From contig NZ_JAIZ01000806.1 in NCBI RefSeq assembly GCF_000710465.2, positions 8,606 through 69,088 on the forward strand: DNA of 60,483 nucleotides. Direction: 5' to 3'. The position numbers and the translations under genes are program-made. Every line of letters begins with the position of its first letter. The stretch's first letter is position 1. The DNA comes from Kitasatospora sp. MBT63. Lineage in GTDB: Bacteria; Actinomycetota; Actinomycetes; Streptomycetales; Streptomycetaceae. Below, in pieces: positions 27,901-40,580 of this stretch. The notes below the pieces were generated by a model that ran no database searches, was not told the origin of the DNA, and saw only the letters and a program-made list of their open reading frames with translations.

Positions 27901-28682
27901 AGGCCCTTAAGGCATGGCTCCTGGGCCGCTGTGAGCGAGAGGATCTCTGGTTCCATAACCGCGATGGCATGCGCCAGCCTAGGACGCTTACCCCTGCTCA
28001 GTTGGCGGACCTCCTCACCAGTGATTCCGACGTTCACGCCGTTGCTGAGCTCTATGCAGCGGATCACCTCGGTAAGCCGGATCTCCGGCTTGCTGATGTG
28101 CTTCGGGAGATCGTCGCCGACGAGCACGTTCCTTACCTCTCCGCTTTGCGCTACAAGGACTCTGGGCTTCGCAAGCGTGAGCAGTGGGAGAAGGTGTGGG
28201 AGCGGCAGCGCGAGGAGGACCGGATTGGCGAGCGGCTGGACATCGCTGTGCCGCCGAAGTACTCCAGTGCGGACTTCCTGAAGCAGTCGTACTGGTCGAA
28301 TCGGGGCAAACTCGACATGCCGAAGGAGCGGTTCATCTCGTACCCGGATGCCGGACCGGAGGCTGATCCCAAGCTGGTTCTCGGCTTGGCTGGTTGGGAC
28401 CACCGTGACCAGGCACAGGCCATCATTAACCTCGCGGCCGATCGCGTGGAGCGGGACAACTGGCAGGGTGAGCAACTGGCTCCGCTCCTTGCCGGGATGT
28501 TGGAGCTGCTGCCGTGGCTGAAGCAGTGGCACGGTGGGTTCGATCCCGACTGGGACGGCGTTCCCGCGACCGACTGCCAGGAGTGGCTGGAAGCCCAGCA
28601 GCGTGAGCACGGCGTCACGACGGATGCGTTGCTCTCCTGGCGTCCGTCCGCGCCCAAGCGCAGCAGGGGCGCGGCCAAGTAA
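24990..28682 (+). CDS. pglX: BREX type 2 DNA adenine methyltransferase PglX
   Basis: N6-adenine DNA methyltransferase that marks host DNA in BREX. About 1230 residues. An N-terminal coiled-coil (LKDLRKQVAALEDDLRERSQ) is followed by motif I DPACGSGHFLLGMF near 253, motif IV NPPYITVK near 406, then the specificity part and a C-terminal helical region. GTG 24990 is preferred because AAAGGA lies eight bases before it; ATG 24966 is possible. Codon use changes from about 26.2 kb: the middle is visibly richer in A/T than both ends and the neighbours, suggesting replacement of the target-recognition region by recombination. The longest G run I see is six (26020-26025), so the homopolymer phase switch known for Streptomyces coelicolor pglX is not evident. 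Confidence 0.95.
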   Translation: MTGRGVDQNELLKDLRKQVAALEDDLRERSQDVPEFAEKLDDEYQRARAAERTAATYESWREERITQAAVAWVLGTVFIRFCEDNGLIEWPWLAGPGERLEIAEERHEAYFRDNPEQNDRDWIIAAFDHLAASNETAGGLFDRNHNPLWGLTPSYEAARALLVFWRRRDKDGEAVHLFGSEGWDTRFLGDLYQNLSEHARKTYALLQTPEFVEEFILDLTLEPAVEEFGLWPELTIRESESRVVERRGLRTIDPACGSGHFLLGMFQRLLAKYREEAGPGVDDWANVRAALEAVHGCDKNPFAVSIARFRLLVAALKEAGVEQLDQAPKFPINVAVGDSLLHGRGVGRRKQKGKSEDDLFSAMGLADNGNEEESEGAFAYSTEDVNEFVRSCDLLGQHSYHVVVGNPPYITVKDKQENENYRGIYDACAGTYALSVPFAQRIFELATRGDRGFTGQITANSFMKREFGKKLIEDFFRTVKLTHVIDTSGAFIPGHGTPTVILIGRNTDRGWAEPVRSVMGVRGESGQPLVAAEGKVWRAIVENAQRPPVETDWVITEDVSRIRFTAHPWTLGGGVATDVMRTIGRSNKALTKAIDPPIGRAVRIGSDEAFSRPNRSMAGARAPLEALRPIVRGENVRDWGISGLGLIWYPYAKDGSVHDDLRNELWSLRTHLAARRTFQGVMEDAGRAWWEYMQHTRSAYATPLSIVFSNVATHLHFALDRGGKVFDAHAPVIKLPDGASEEEHLALVGLLNSSATCFWLKQVCQGKGNRGGERSTGRWEWEEYYEFTGAKLQELPLPTVLPVQLGGVLDSLAQQLVGHEAAAVAAASAVPTRADLNSARAVNTATRHRMIALQEELDWQVYGSYGLLTDAEAESLVVANIDDVPDVALGERAFEIFLAQRGIDSEADSAWFDRHGSMPSLEIPARWPEWYREIVQRRIDTIKKRRDIALIERPECKRRWSPQSWEKKEAEALKAWLLGRCEREDLWFHNRDGMRQPRTLTPAQLADLLTSDSDVHAVAELYAADHLGKPDLRLADVLREIVADEHVPYLSALRYKDSGLRKREQWEKVWERQREEDRIGERLDIAVPPKYSSADFLKQSYWSNRGKLDMPKERFISYPDAGPEADPKLVLGLAGWDHRDQAQAIINLAADRVERDNWQGEQLAPLLAGMLELLPWLKQWHGGFDPDWDGVPATDCQEWLEAQQREHGVTTDALLSWRPSAPKRSRGAAK

Positions 28683-28714
28683 CGTGCAGCCATTGCACGA
28701 TCGCACCGACATGA

Positions 28715-32682
<3,968 letters not shown>

Positions 32683-32683
<1 letters not shown>

Positions 32684-35457
32684 TGTCGGCTCAGCCACCC
32701 CTGGTCAACCGCCGGGTCATCGAGGCGCTCTTGCGCCTGGAGCTCCCCAACGAACCGGAGCGCCGCCTCGTCCTGGTCCACGGACGCTACGAAGCCGGTG
32801 CGGCAGCTGAGTTCACCAGCTCCGTGGCCGACGACAAGCGCCGGATCGAGGTTATGGAGGAGCATTCCGTCCTCGGTATTTCCGACGCCTGGCACCGCTA
32901 CCAGGAGGAAGCCGCGGTCCCGGGCGCGGTGCTGGTGGTCGCCACGACGGTCGAGGACGAGCAGCTTGGCTGGGATGTCCTCGGCCACGCCCTGCGCCGC
33001 CAGGTCCTCAGCGTCGACCGGGCGGAGATCGTCAGGCTGCGGTTCGGCGCCACCGGCCTCGACCCGCGCATCCGCGCGGAATCCTGGCTCGTGAACGCCC
33101 TCCTCGAAGGCGAGCCCCACGGCGGCTGGCCGCGGTTCGGCTCCGTGCTCACCCTGGACGCGGCGATGCGCGCACTCGTCGAGGCCAGGCTGTCGATCAG
33201 CCAAGCGTCCCCGGACATGGCCGGCACCCGCGGCGAAGCACGGCGTGAGACCCCGCTGGACGCTGACACCCTGCTGGCGTGGTCGCGCAGCCCGCTCGGA
33301 CCCGCCGCGTACGCGGCACTGACCACGGACGAGCAGCAGGGCATCAAGGCCTGGTTGACCAAGGTCGCCGGAAGCGCGGCATCGCTGCTGCTCGACCTCT
33401 GCGCCGCAGGCCGTGGCCAGGACGCCATGGCCCTCGGCGTCGTCGGCTCCGCGGTGGCCGGCCCCGCCACGTCGGCCGAGACAGGCCTCGCGCTCGGCGG
33501 ACTCTTCGGCACCATCCGGATCAAGCCCGCCGATCTGCGTCCCTTCACTCTCGCCGTCGAAGGAACGCTGATCCGCTGGCTGCTGCAGGCCGAGCAGGCC
33601 GGCCCGGACCAGCACGCGGCCCGCAACCGGGCTCTGGACGTCCTCGAACAGGCAGACCGGCAGGCCCAGGACGCCGGCCTGACCGAAGCCCTCGCGGGCA
33701 ACGCCTACCTTCCCTCCGGATTCCAGGCGCGCCTCACCGCACTGGCTTCCGTCCTCGACCAATCAGGTACCCGCACACACGACCTCGCCGCAGTTGAGGC
33801 GGCACTCGAGGACCTGCGCCGCCACCATCTCGCGGGCCTGCGGGGCGCACGTGTCCGCACGGCTGAGGCCGCAGTGCGTCTCGCCCGCTGGCTGGCCGGC
33901 CCTCACCCGACGGTCAGCTCTGTCGCCGGCGCCGTCGAGCAGCACCTCGCCGACTGGGGCTGGGTGGATGCTGCTCTCACTGTCCTGTGGGCCGGCGACG
34001 CCGAAGCCCAGGAACCGGTCACTGCCGCCTACCACAGCATCTATCACGCTGCCCGTGGGCGGCGCGCAGTGATCGACGAGATCTTCGCCCGGTACCTGCG
34101 CGACTGGACGCGCACCGCCTCCAGCCAAACGCCCGGCGGCGCGCTCCTGGTGGAGAACGTGCTCGACACCATCGCGGTCAAGCTCGCCGGCAAGTCGGGC
34201 CGGGCACCGCTGATCCTGCTGGTCGACGGCATGAGCAGCGAGGTCGCGGTCGGCTTCGGCGAAGAACTCGCCCGCCGCGGCTGGCTGGAGACCGGCCCCA
34301 CGCGGGGCCGCCGCACGGCCGCAGTCGCCGCGATCCCCTCACTCACCCGCATCAGCCGGGCCTCACTCCTCACCGGCAGCCTCACTCAGGGCGGCCAGTC
34401 CGTGGAGAAGCCCGGCTTCGAGGCGTTCTGGTCCCGGCAGCGCCGGTCAGGTGTGCTCTTCCACAAGGCGGACATAGGAGGGGCAGCCGGGCAGCGGCTC
34501 TCCGACCCGTTGCAGCGAGAGCTGGCTGGCGAAGCGGTCGTCGGAGTCGTGCTGAACACGGTCGACGACTCACTCGATCACGCGGCCCAGGGCGACCGCA
34601 CCCGCTGGCGCCTGTCCGATGTGACCTACCTGGAGGAGCTCCTCGCCGCCGCCCGCCTCTACGGCCGGCCCGTCGTCATCGTCGCCGACCACGGCCATGT
34701 CCTCGAACGAGGCGAGGGACTCGACGCCCCGACAGCTACTGGTAACGCGGGTGCCGCGCGTTGGCGCCGCGGCGAGCCGGACGCCGGCGAGGTCCTGCTC
34801 ACCGGGCCGCGCGTCCTCGAAGGCGATGGCCGCATCGTCGCGCCCTGGCGCGAGGACATCCGCTACACGCCCCGCAAGGCGGGCTACCACGGCGGCGCCT
34901 CCCTCGCCGAGATGACCGTGCCGGTCCTCGCACTGTTGCCCGCGGACACGGACCCGCCCAGGGACTGGCACCTCCTCGCACCGGAGGACATCACCCCGCG
35001 CTGGTGGAACGCAGGCGGCCCCGCTGGCCAGACGGTACGTACCGCCGAGCAGAGCGAACAGCCGTCGAGCGCGGCCGGCCACACGAGCGGCCAGGAGGCT
35101 GCGGACGAGACAGGTGAAGCCACCACGGTGGGTACCACCGCGGACCGCTCTTCCTTCGGGGCGAAGCTGGTGGCGTCCGAGACCTTCCGTTTCCAGCGGA
35201 AGTACGTCCGCAAGCCGCCCGAGCCCGAGGTCATGGCCGCCGTCGTCGACGCGCTGGTGGCGGCAGACGGCGCTCTGTCCCTGACGGCTGTCGCGGCGGC
35301 AGCGGGCAAGGCGGGACGCAACGCCGACGGCTTCGCCGCCACACTGCAACGACTCATGAACGTAGAGGGCTACCCCGTGCTGGAATTCAGCGACAACGGA
35401 ACCAGGCTGCGGCTCAACGTGCCGCTCGCCGCTGAACAGTTCCAGGTGGACAGCTGA
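32683..35457 (+). CDS. pglZ: BREX type 2 phosphatase-domain protein PglZ
   Basis: Alkaline-phosphatase-superfamily protein that defines BREX systems, about 924 residues. The PglZ domain is marked by LILLVDGMSSEVAVGF near 512 (metal-binding Asp) and VVIVADHGHVLERGEG near 668 (Asp-His-x-His). The N-terminal 450 residues are helical. The C-terminal 100 residues, after an acidic Ser/Thr/Gln linker, look like a winged helix (ALVAADGALSLTAVAAAAG). ATG 32683 overlaps the pglY stop by one base, and the stop overlaps brxD the same way, so the genes are translationally coupled. Confidence 0.94.
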
Positions 35458-36803
35458 TGAGCACCATCCAGCCCCCCTCCGGTGGTCACGCGGCTACCGT
35501 GAGCGCGGCCCGCCGCCGCGATGTGGTCGATGCCCTGCGCCGCGGCACGGTGCCCCAGTTCGGGCTCGACCTGTTCGCCGTCGGCCTTGACCGCTTCGAG
35601 CGTGCCCTCGACGACGACCTGACCGTCGTCACTCGAGGCGGCGCCGCCTTCCACGCCGTCCGCGGCGACTACGGATCCGGCAAGACGTTCTTCGCCCGAT
35701 GGCTGGCCGAGCGGGCCAAGCGCATGGGCCTCGCCACGGCCGAGATCCAGATCTCCGAGACCGAGACGCCGCTACACCGGCTGGAGACGGTCTACCGGCG
35801 CCTGACCGAACGCCTGTCCACCGCAAGCCACGCCCCCAGCGCCCTACGCGCCATCGTCGACTCCTGGTTCTACACCCTGGAAGAGGAAGTCCTCGACGCC
35901 GACGACGTGTCGGAGGACGACACCGAAGCCCTCGGCAAGGCCGTGGACGCACTCATGGAATCCCGCCTCGCCGAGGTCGCCCGCACCACCCCCGCGTTCG
36001 CAGCAGCCCTGCGCGGCTACCGCCACGCCAAGGCCGCAGGCGACGCCGCCACCGCCGAAGCGCTCATCGCCTGGCTCGGCGGCCAGAAGTCCGTAGCCGC
36101 CGGTGCCCGCCGGACGGCGGGCGTTCGCGGCGACCTGGACCACTTCGCTGCCCTCGGCTTCCTCCAGGGCCTGCTGACAGTGCTGCGGGACTGCGGCCAC
36201 CCCGGGCTGCTGCTCGTTCTTGACGAGATCGAGACCCTCCAGCGCGTGCGGGGAGACATCCGGGAGAAGGGCCTCAATGCCCTTCGGCAGCTGCTGGACG
36301 AGATCGACGCCGGGCGCTTCCCCGGCCTGTTCCTGGTGATCACCGGCACGCCCGCCTTCTACGACGGACAGCAGGGTGCGCAACGGCTTCCCCCGCTGGC
36401 CCAGCGCCTGGCCACCGACTTCACGACTGACCCGCGCTTCGACTCACCCCGCGCGGTCCAACTGCGCCTTGCCGGCTTCGACCTGGAGCGGCTGGGTGAA
36501 CTCGGCCGCAGCGTCAGAGACCTCTACGCCGGAGCCGCCCGCAACCCGGACCGGATCGGCGAGCGCGTCGACAACGCCTACATCGCCGAGCTCGCCACCG
36601 CCGTCACCGGAGGCCTCGGCGGCCAGGTCGGCATCGCCCCGCGCGTGTTCCTGCGCAAGCTCGTCGCCGACATCCTCGACCGCGTCGACGACTTCGAGGA
36701 CTTCGACCCCCGACAGCACTACGCACTCACCCTCTCCGCCACGGAGCTGAGCGAGGCGGAACGCAGTGCTGCCTCCGCCGGTGACATCGAGCTCGACCTG
36801 TGA
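35457..36803 (+). CDS. brxD: BREX system ATP-binding protein BrxD
   Basis: AAA-type ATPase of BREX types 2 and related systems, 448 residues. Walker A GDYGSGKTFFARWL is at about 71, Walker B LLLVLDEIETLQRV near 250, and a sensor-like LVITGTPAFYDG follows. LAGFDLERLGELGRSVRDLY belongs to the C-terminal helical part. The start overlaps the pglZ stop and the stop overlaps the brxHI start (GTGA). Length agrees with the family. It is thought to work with the helicase BrxHI. Confidence 0.92.
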   Translation: MSTIQPPSGGHAATVSAARRRDVVDALRRGTVPQFGLDLFAVGLDRFERALDDDLTVVTRGGAAFHAVRGDYGSGKTFFARWLAERAKRMGLATAEIQISETETPLHRLETVYRRLTERLSTASHAPSALRAIVDSWFYTLEEEVLDADDVSEDDTEALGKAVDALMESRLAEVARTTPAFAAALRGYRHAKAAGDAATAEALIAWLGGQKSVAAGARRTAGVRGDLDHFAALGFLQGLLTVLRDCGHPGLLLVLDEIETLQRVRGDIREKGLNALRQLLDEIDAGRFPGLFLVITGTPAFYDGQQGAQRLPPLAQRLATDFTTDPRFDSPRAVQLRLAGFDLERLGELGRSVRDLYAGAARNPDRIGERVDNAYIAELATAVTGGLGGQVGIAPRVFLRKLVADILDRVDDFEDFDPRQHYALTLSATELSEAERSAASAGDIELDL

Positions 36804-38956
36804 GCAGCGCCGGCACGGTCGGACCTGGCGGCCCGGCCGCGATGAGCAGGCTCCAGCCCGCGCTGGTCCACCACATCGTCAACTCCCTCGGCTGGCGCGA
36901 CCTGCGCCCCCTCCAACAGGAGTCCATCGCCCCGCTGATGGACGGCGCCGACGCCGTCCTGCTCGCCCCCACCGCCGGCGGGAAGACCGAGGCCGCGTCC
37001 TTCCCGCTGCTATCCGCGATGGAGCAGGGGCGCTGGACGGGCCTATCGGTGCTGTACGTGTGCCCACTCAAGGCGCTGCTGAACAACCTCCTGCCGCGCC
37101 TGGAGACGTACGCCGGATGGCTGGGGCGCCGCGCCGCACTCTGGCACGGCGACATCCCCCAGACCGCACGGCGCCGCATCCTCACCGACCCACCCGACAT
37201 CCTGCTCACCACCCCCGAGTCGATCGAAGCGATGCTGGTGAGCACCAAGGTCGACCAGCACCGCCTCTTCGCCAACCTCCGCGCCATCGTCGTCGACGAA
37301 GTCCATGCCTTCGCCGGAGACGACCGGGGCTGGCACCTGCTCGCCGTCCTGGAACGCCTCCAACGCCTGGCCGGCCGGCCCATCCAGCGCATCGGCCTGT
37401 CCGCCACCGTCGGCAACCCCGACGAGCTGCTCCACTGGCTCCAGGGATCCGGCCGCGGACAGCGCCCCGCCCACGTCGTGGCCCCAGGCGTCGACCTCAC
37501 ACCACGCGCCGGCGCAGAGGTCGCGGCGCCGCCAGGGGACATCGAACTCGACTACGTCGGATCAACGTCCAACGCGGCCAAGGTCATCGCCGCCCTGCAC
37601 CGCGGGGAGAAACGGCTGGTCTTCTGCGACTCCCGGCAACTCGTCGAGGAGCTCGGCGCCGCACTCCGGGCCGCAGGCGTGACCACCTTCCTCTCCCATG
37701 CCTCCCTCTCACTGGACGAACGACGCCGAGCCGAAGCGGCCTTCGCCGAAGCCCGCGACTGCGTCATCGTCTCCACCAGCACACTCGAACTCGGCATCGA
37801 CGTCGGCGACCTGGACCGCGTGATCCAGATCGACGCCCCCACAACCGTCGCCTCCTTCCTCCAACGCATCGGCCGTACAGGCCGTCGCCCCGGTTCCAAC
37901 CGCAACTGCCTGTTCCTCGCACGCAGCCACGAGGCCCTCCTCGGCGCCGCAGCCCTCCTCGTCCTCTGGGGCCGCGGCTACGTCGAACCCGTCACCGCGC
38001 CGCCCGAGCCCAGGCACATCGTCGCGCAGCAGCTCCTCGCCCTGAGCCTGCAGGAACACAAGATCGCCCAGGGGCTGTGGGACGAGGGCTGGGGCGGCCT
38101 TCCCCCCTTCGACCGCAGCGCGGAACCCATCCTGCGACACCTCGTCGACCACGGGTTCCTCGACCAGGACGGTGAACTGCTGTTCATCGGCCCGGCCGCC
38201 GAGGAGAAGTTCGGCCGCCGCCACTTCATGGGCATCACCGCCGTCTTCACCGCCCCACCCGAGTTCACCGTCCTCGCCGGCCGCCAGGAGATCGGCCGCA
38301 CCGACCCCATGCTCCTCACCGAGAAGATCGACGGACCACGGGTCCTGCTCCTTGGCGGAAGGAGCTGGAAGGTCACCTGGATCGACTGGACCAGACGCCG
38401 CTGCTACGTCGAAGCCTCCGACCTCACCGGCCGCGCGCGCTGGTTCGGCACCGGGTACAGCGGTACCTCCTACGCCCTCAACCAGGCCGCCCGGGACGTC
38501 CTGCTCGGAGCCGACCCGCAGGTCAAACTCACCCGACGCGCCACCCAGCAACTCGCCCATGTCCGAGAGCAGAACGTCGACACCGTTCACCCCGGCGGCA
38601 CCGTCATCACCCGAGCCGGCGACGACATCCGGTGGTGGACCTGGGCCGGATACCGGGCCAACGCCACCCTCACCGCCACCCTCGCGGGAGTCACCGACGA
38701 GCGCCAGCGCTTCTCCGACGAATACCTGCGCCTGCGTACCGACCTCACACCGCAGATGTGGAAGGCCGGCACGGCGGATGCGGTCTCACGGCTGTGCCTT
38801 CCGGACGTCGACGTCAAGGCGATGCGCGGGTTGAAGTTTCACGAGGCCCTCCCCGAACGTCTGGCCATGGCCACGCTCGCGACTCGTTTGGCAGACCTCG
38901 ACTCGGCGACGACTGTGTTGTCCGGACCGGTCAGGTTCTCACTTCGAGCAGAGTAG
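36800..38956 (+). CDS. brxHI: BREX helicase BrxHI (DEAD/DEAH-box)
   Basis: Superfamily 2 helicase of BREX type 2, up to 718 residues. The Q-motif region is RDLRPLQQESIAPLMDG, motif I LAPTAGGKTEA near 55, Ia VCPLKALLNNLL, motif II VVDEVHAF near 166 (DEVH), III GLSATVGNPDE, and V/VI STSTLELGIDVGDLDRVIQI and FLQRIGRTGRR. The Lhr-like C-terminal part follows. GTG 36800 overlaps the brxD stop; ATG 36842 is an alternative that also keeps the fold. It closes the six-gene BREX run. Confidence 0.93.
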   Translation: MSSAGTVGPGGPAAMSRLQPALVHHIVNSLGWRDLRPLQQESIAPLMDGADAVLLAPTAGGKTEAASFPLLSAMEQGRWTGLSVLYVCPLKALLNNLLPRLETYAGWLGRRAALWHGDIPQTARRRILTDPPDILLTTPESIEAMLVSTKVDQHRLFANLRAIVVDEVHAFAGDDRGWHLLAVLERLQRLAGRPIQRIGLSATVGNPDELLHWLQGSGRGQRPAHVVAPGVDLTPRAGAEVAAPPGDIELDYVGSTSNAAKVIAALHRGEKRLVFCDSRQLVEELGAALRAAGVTTFLSHASLSLDERRRAEAAFAEARDCVIVSTSTLELGIDVGDLDRVIQIDAPTTVASFLQRIGRTGRRPGSNRNCLFLARSHEALLGAAALLVLWGRGYVEPVTAPPEPRHIVAQQLLALSLQEHKIAQGLWDEGWGGLPPFDRSAEPILRHLVDHGFLDQDGELLFIGPAAEEKFGRRHFMGITAVFTAPPEFTVLAGRQEIGRTDPMLLTEKIDGPRVLLLGGRSWKVTWIDWTRRRCYVEASDLTGRARWFGTGYSGTSYALNQAARDVLLGADPQVKLTRRATQQLAHVREQNVDTVHPGGTVITRAGDDIRWWTWAGYRANATLTATLAGVTDERQRFSDEYLRLRTDLTPQMWKAGTADAVSRLCLPDVDVKAMRGLKFHEALPERLAMATLATRLADLDSATTVLSGPVRFSLRAE

Positions 38957-39061
38957 AACTGTTTCGGACCCGGGAGGGGTCAGGGAGCAGCTCTCCCGAC
39001 AGGCGGTGACTGTCACGGCGTCCATGGCATCGGCCACGGCACTGGTGCTGCTGCCAAACGC

Positions 39062-39226
39062 GTGTCGGGGTTGAACGCCTGGACGGTCGGTCATCTCCAC
39101 GGAGAGGACGGGTGCGAGGGGTGCGAAGGCGCTCGCGGGGACGCCAGCTACGACTGGGAGGCCCGGATGGCAACCATCACCTCGATCAAGTCGGACATCA
39201 CCAAGTGCTTCGACCGGTCCGTGTGA
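39062..39226 (+). CDS. Possible small ORF between BREX and pPIWI-RE
   Basis: A 54-codon reading from GTG 39062 that begins VSGLNAWTVGHLHGEDGCEG and ends in ITKCFDRSV. The frame stays open upstream to the brxHI stop codon and is Gly/His/Cys-rich there (GDCHGVHGIGHGTGAAAK). It may be a small protein or the worn 3' end of a lost gene. No ribosome site is visible at the GTG. It lies inside the 424-bp gap 38957-39380, which otherwise shows nothing but a weak inverted repeat. Confidence 0.3.
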   Translation: MSGLNAWTVGHLHGEDGCEGCEGARGDASYDWEARMATITSIKSDITKCFDRSV

Positions 39227-39380
39227 ACCGACGCTCTGCTAGCAGCGGCTTCAGCATCGAACGCCGCTGAACGACCTGGGTGGTAGCCAGATCGTGTGAA
39301 TTTCCCCAGGGCCACGTGTCTGGAACCCCGTCTGCCGGTTGCTGAGGGTGAGTCCACCAGTCGCGATGAGGAGGCCTGAG

Positions 39381-40580
39381 GTGTTGGCGCTTGCCGCTGC
39401 AGCTGCGGCTGTTCAAGAGCTGGACGAGGACCAGCTCGCGGCGCTGGACGCATGCGTGGTTGCGGCGCTGGCTCTGAGCAGTCCTGAGGGTGAGAGCGAG
39501 GCACGCGCCCGGCTTCTGATGGAATGCTTCGGACGCTATGTGGCTGCGTTCGGCGTGCTCACCCCGGCGCCGCCGTACCCGACGTTCGTTAAGCGGCTTC
39601 GCGGTAGCCACTTGGCGGACCTCCTACCGCGGAGACCATCAGAGTTCGCCCTGGGGGAGCTGCGGCTGCTCGAAGAAGACGGCACGCCCAGCCCGGCGTT
39701 GAACCGGATGGCGGTGGAAGCCAGCGAGCACGGGTATCAGGCGCCGGGAATCGGTGCCGATATCCGCCACATGTACAGCCTCCTGCGCGCCGTCGGCCTG
39801 CTTCCGGAAGGCGCCCGGCTGTCCCGGATCTCTGGCGAGACCGTCCAGCACGCTGTCTTTCGTGCGCTCCGCGCCGCCGGCTTCGAGGAGTACACCCGTG
39901 GGCGCGAGGCCATGGTGCGGACACCTGTCCTGCGCCGCCGCGCCCTGTCCCGGAACGCGGCCCTGACCGAGCTGGGCGCGTACACCGCCATCTCCCCGAC
40001 GAGGCAGTTCGACGGCTTTTGGGCCCCTTGCCCTCTGTGCCAGTGGACCATGCGGGCCACCTACCGGCCGAACGGCACTGTCGGACTGGAATGCGAGGAT
40101 GAGCGCCACGGCCTCCTGGGTGCACGCTACCGGGCCGAATCCTCGGCGGAGGGCTGGCGCCTCACCGCGCAAGGCGAGCTTCGCACGGTGCCCGAACTGC
40201 TGCCCGTGGACGGCCACGTAGCTCTGCCGTATGCGCTGTGGCTGTGGGTCACCTTGCCGGGCCTGCTGGAGATCGACCTGCACGACCGACTGGTCGCCAT
40301 GGCAGCGACGGTCGAGCTGTGGCCGTTCGGCGACTCCTACGACCTGCACGTCACCCTTCCCGGCAGCCCACGGCGGTGGCGCATTGACGTCAAGACGTGG
40401 GCCGATCCGTACGGCCTGGCCCAGAATCTGCGCGACGACCCCGACGACCCCGGGGACCTGTGCATCGTGGTGCCCGAGCACCTGCGCGGTTACCTGTCCG
40501 TCCTTCGCCGGGGTGTGCAGGGCACCGGAGCGCGGGTGCTGACTGACACGGACCTGCTGGCGGAGGTGAAGAGGGCTTGA
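39381..40580 (+). CDS. pPIWI-RE-associated PD-(D/E)XK nuclease
   Basis: First gene of a pPIWI-RE system, about 399 residues. The C-terminal nuclease domain shows SYDLHV followed by WRIDVKTWAD near 335 (Asp then Asp-x-Lys of the PD-(D/E)XK fold). The middle has a zinc-ribbon-like CPLCQWTM near 217 with a later GLECEDE. The N-terminal helical part matches the position of the pPIWI_RE_Y domain known in this family. GTG 39381 is chosen because AGGAGG lies six bases before it; TTG 39339 and ATG 39366 are less supported. Its stop overlaps the helicase start (TTGA). It likely cuts invading DNA with its two partners. Confidence 0.8.
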   Translation: MLALAAAAAAVQELDEDQLAALDACVVAALALSSPEGESEARARLLMECFGRYVAAFGVLTPAPPYPTFVKRLRGSHLADLLPRRPSEFALGELRLLEEDGTPSPALNRMAVEASEHGYQAPGIGADIRHMYSLLRAVGLLPEGARLSRISGETVQHAVFRALRAAGFEEYTRGREAMVRTPVLRRRALSRNAALTELGAYTAISPTRQFDGFWAPCPLCQWTMRATYRPNGTVGLECEDERHGLLGARYRAESSAEGWRLTAQGELRTVPELLPVDGHVALPYALWLWVTLPGLLEIDLHDRLVAMAATVELWPFGDSYDLHVTLPGSPRRWRIDVKTWADPYGLAQNLRDDPDDPGDLCIVVPEHLRGYLSVLRRGVQGTGARVLTDTDLLAEVKRA

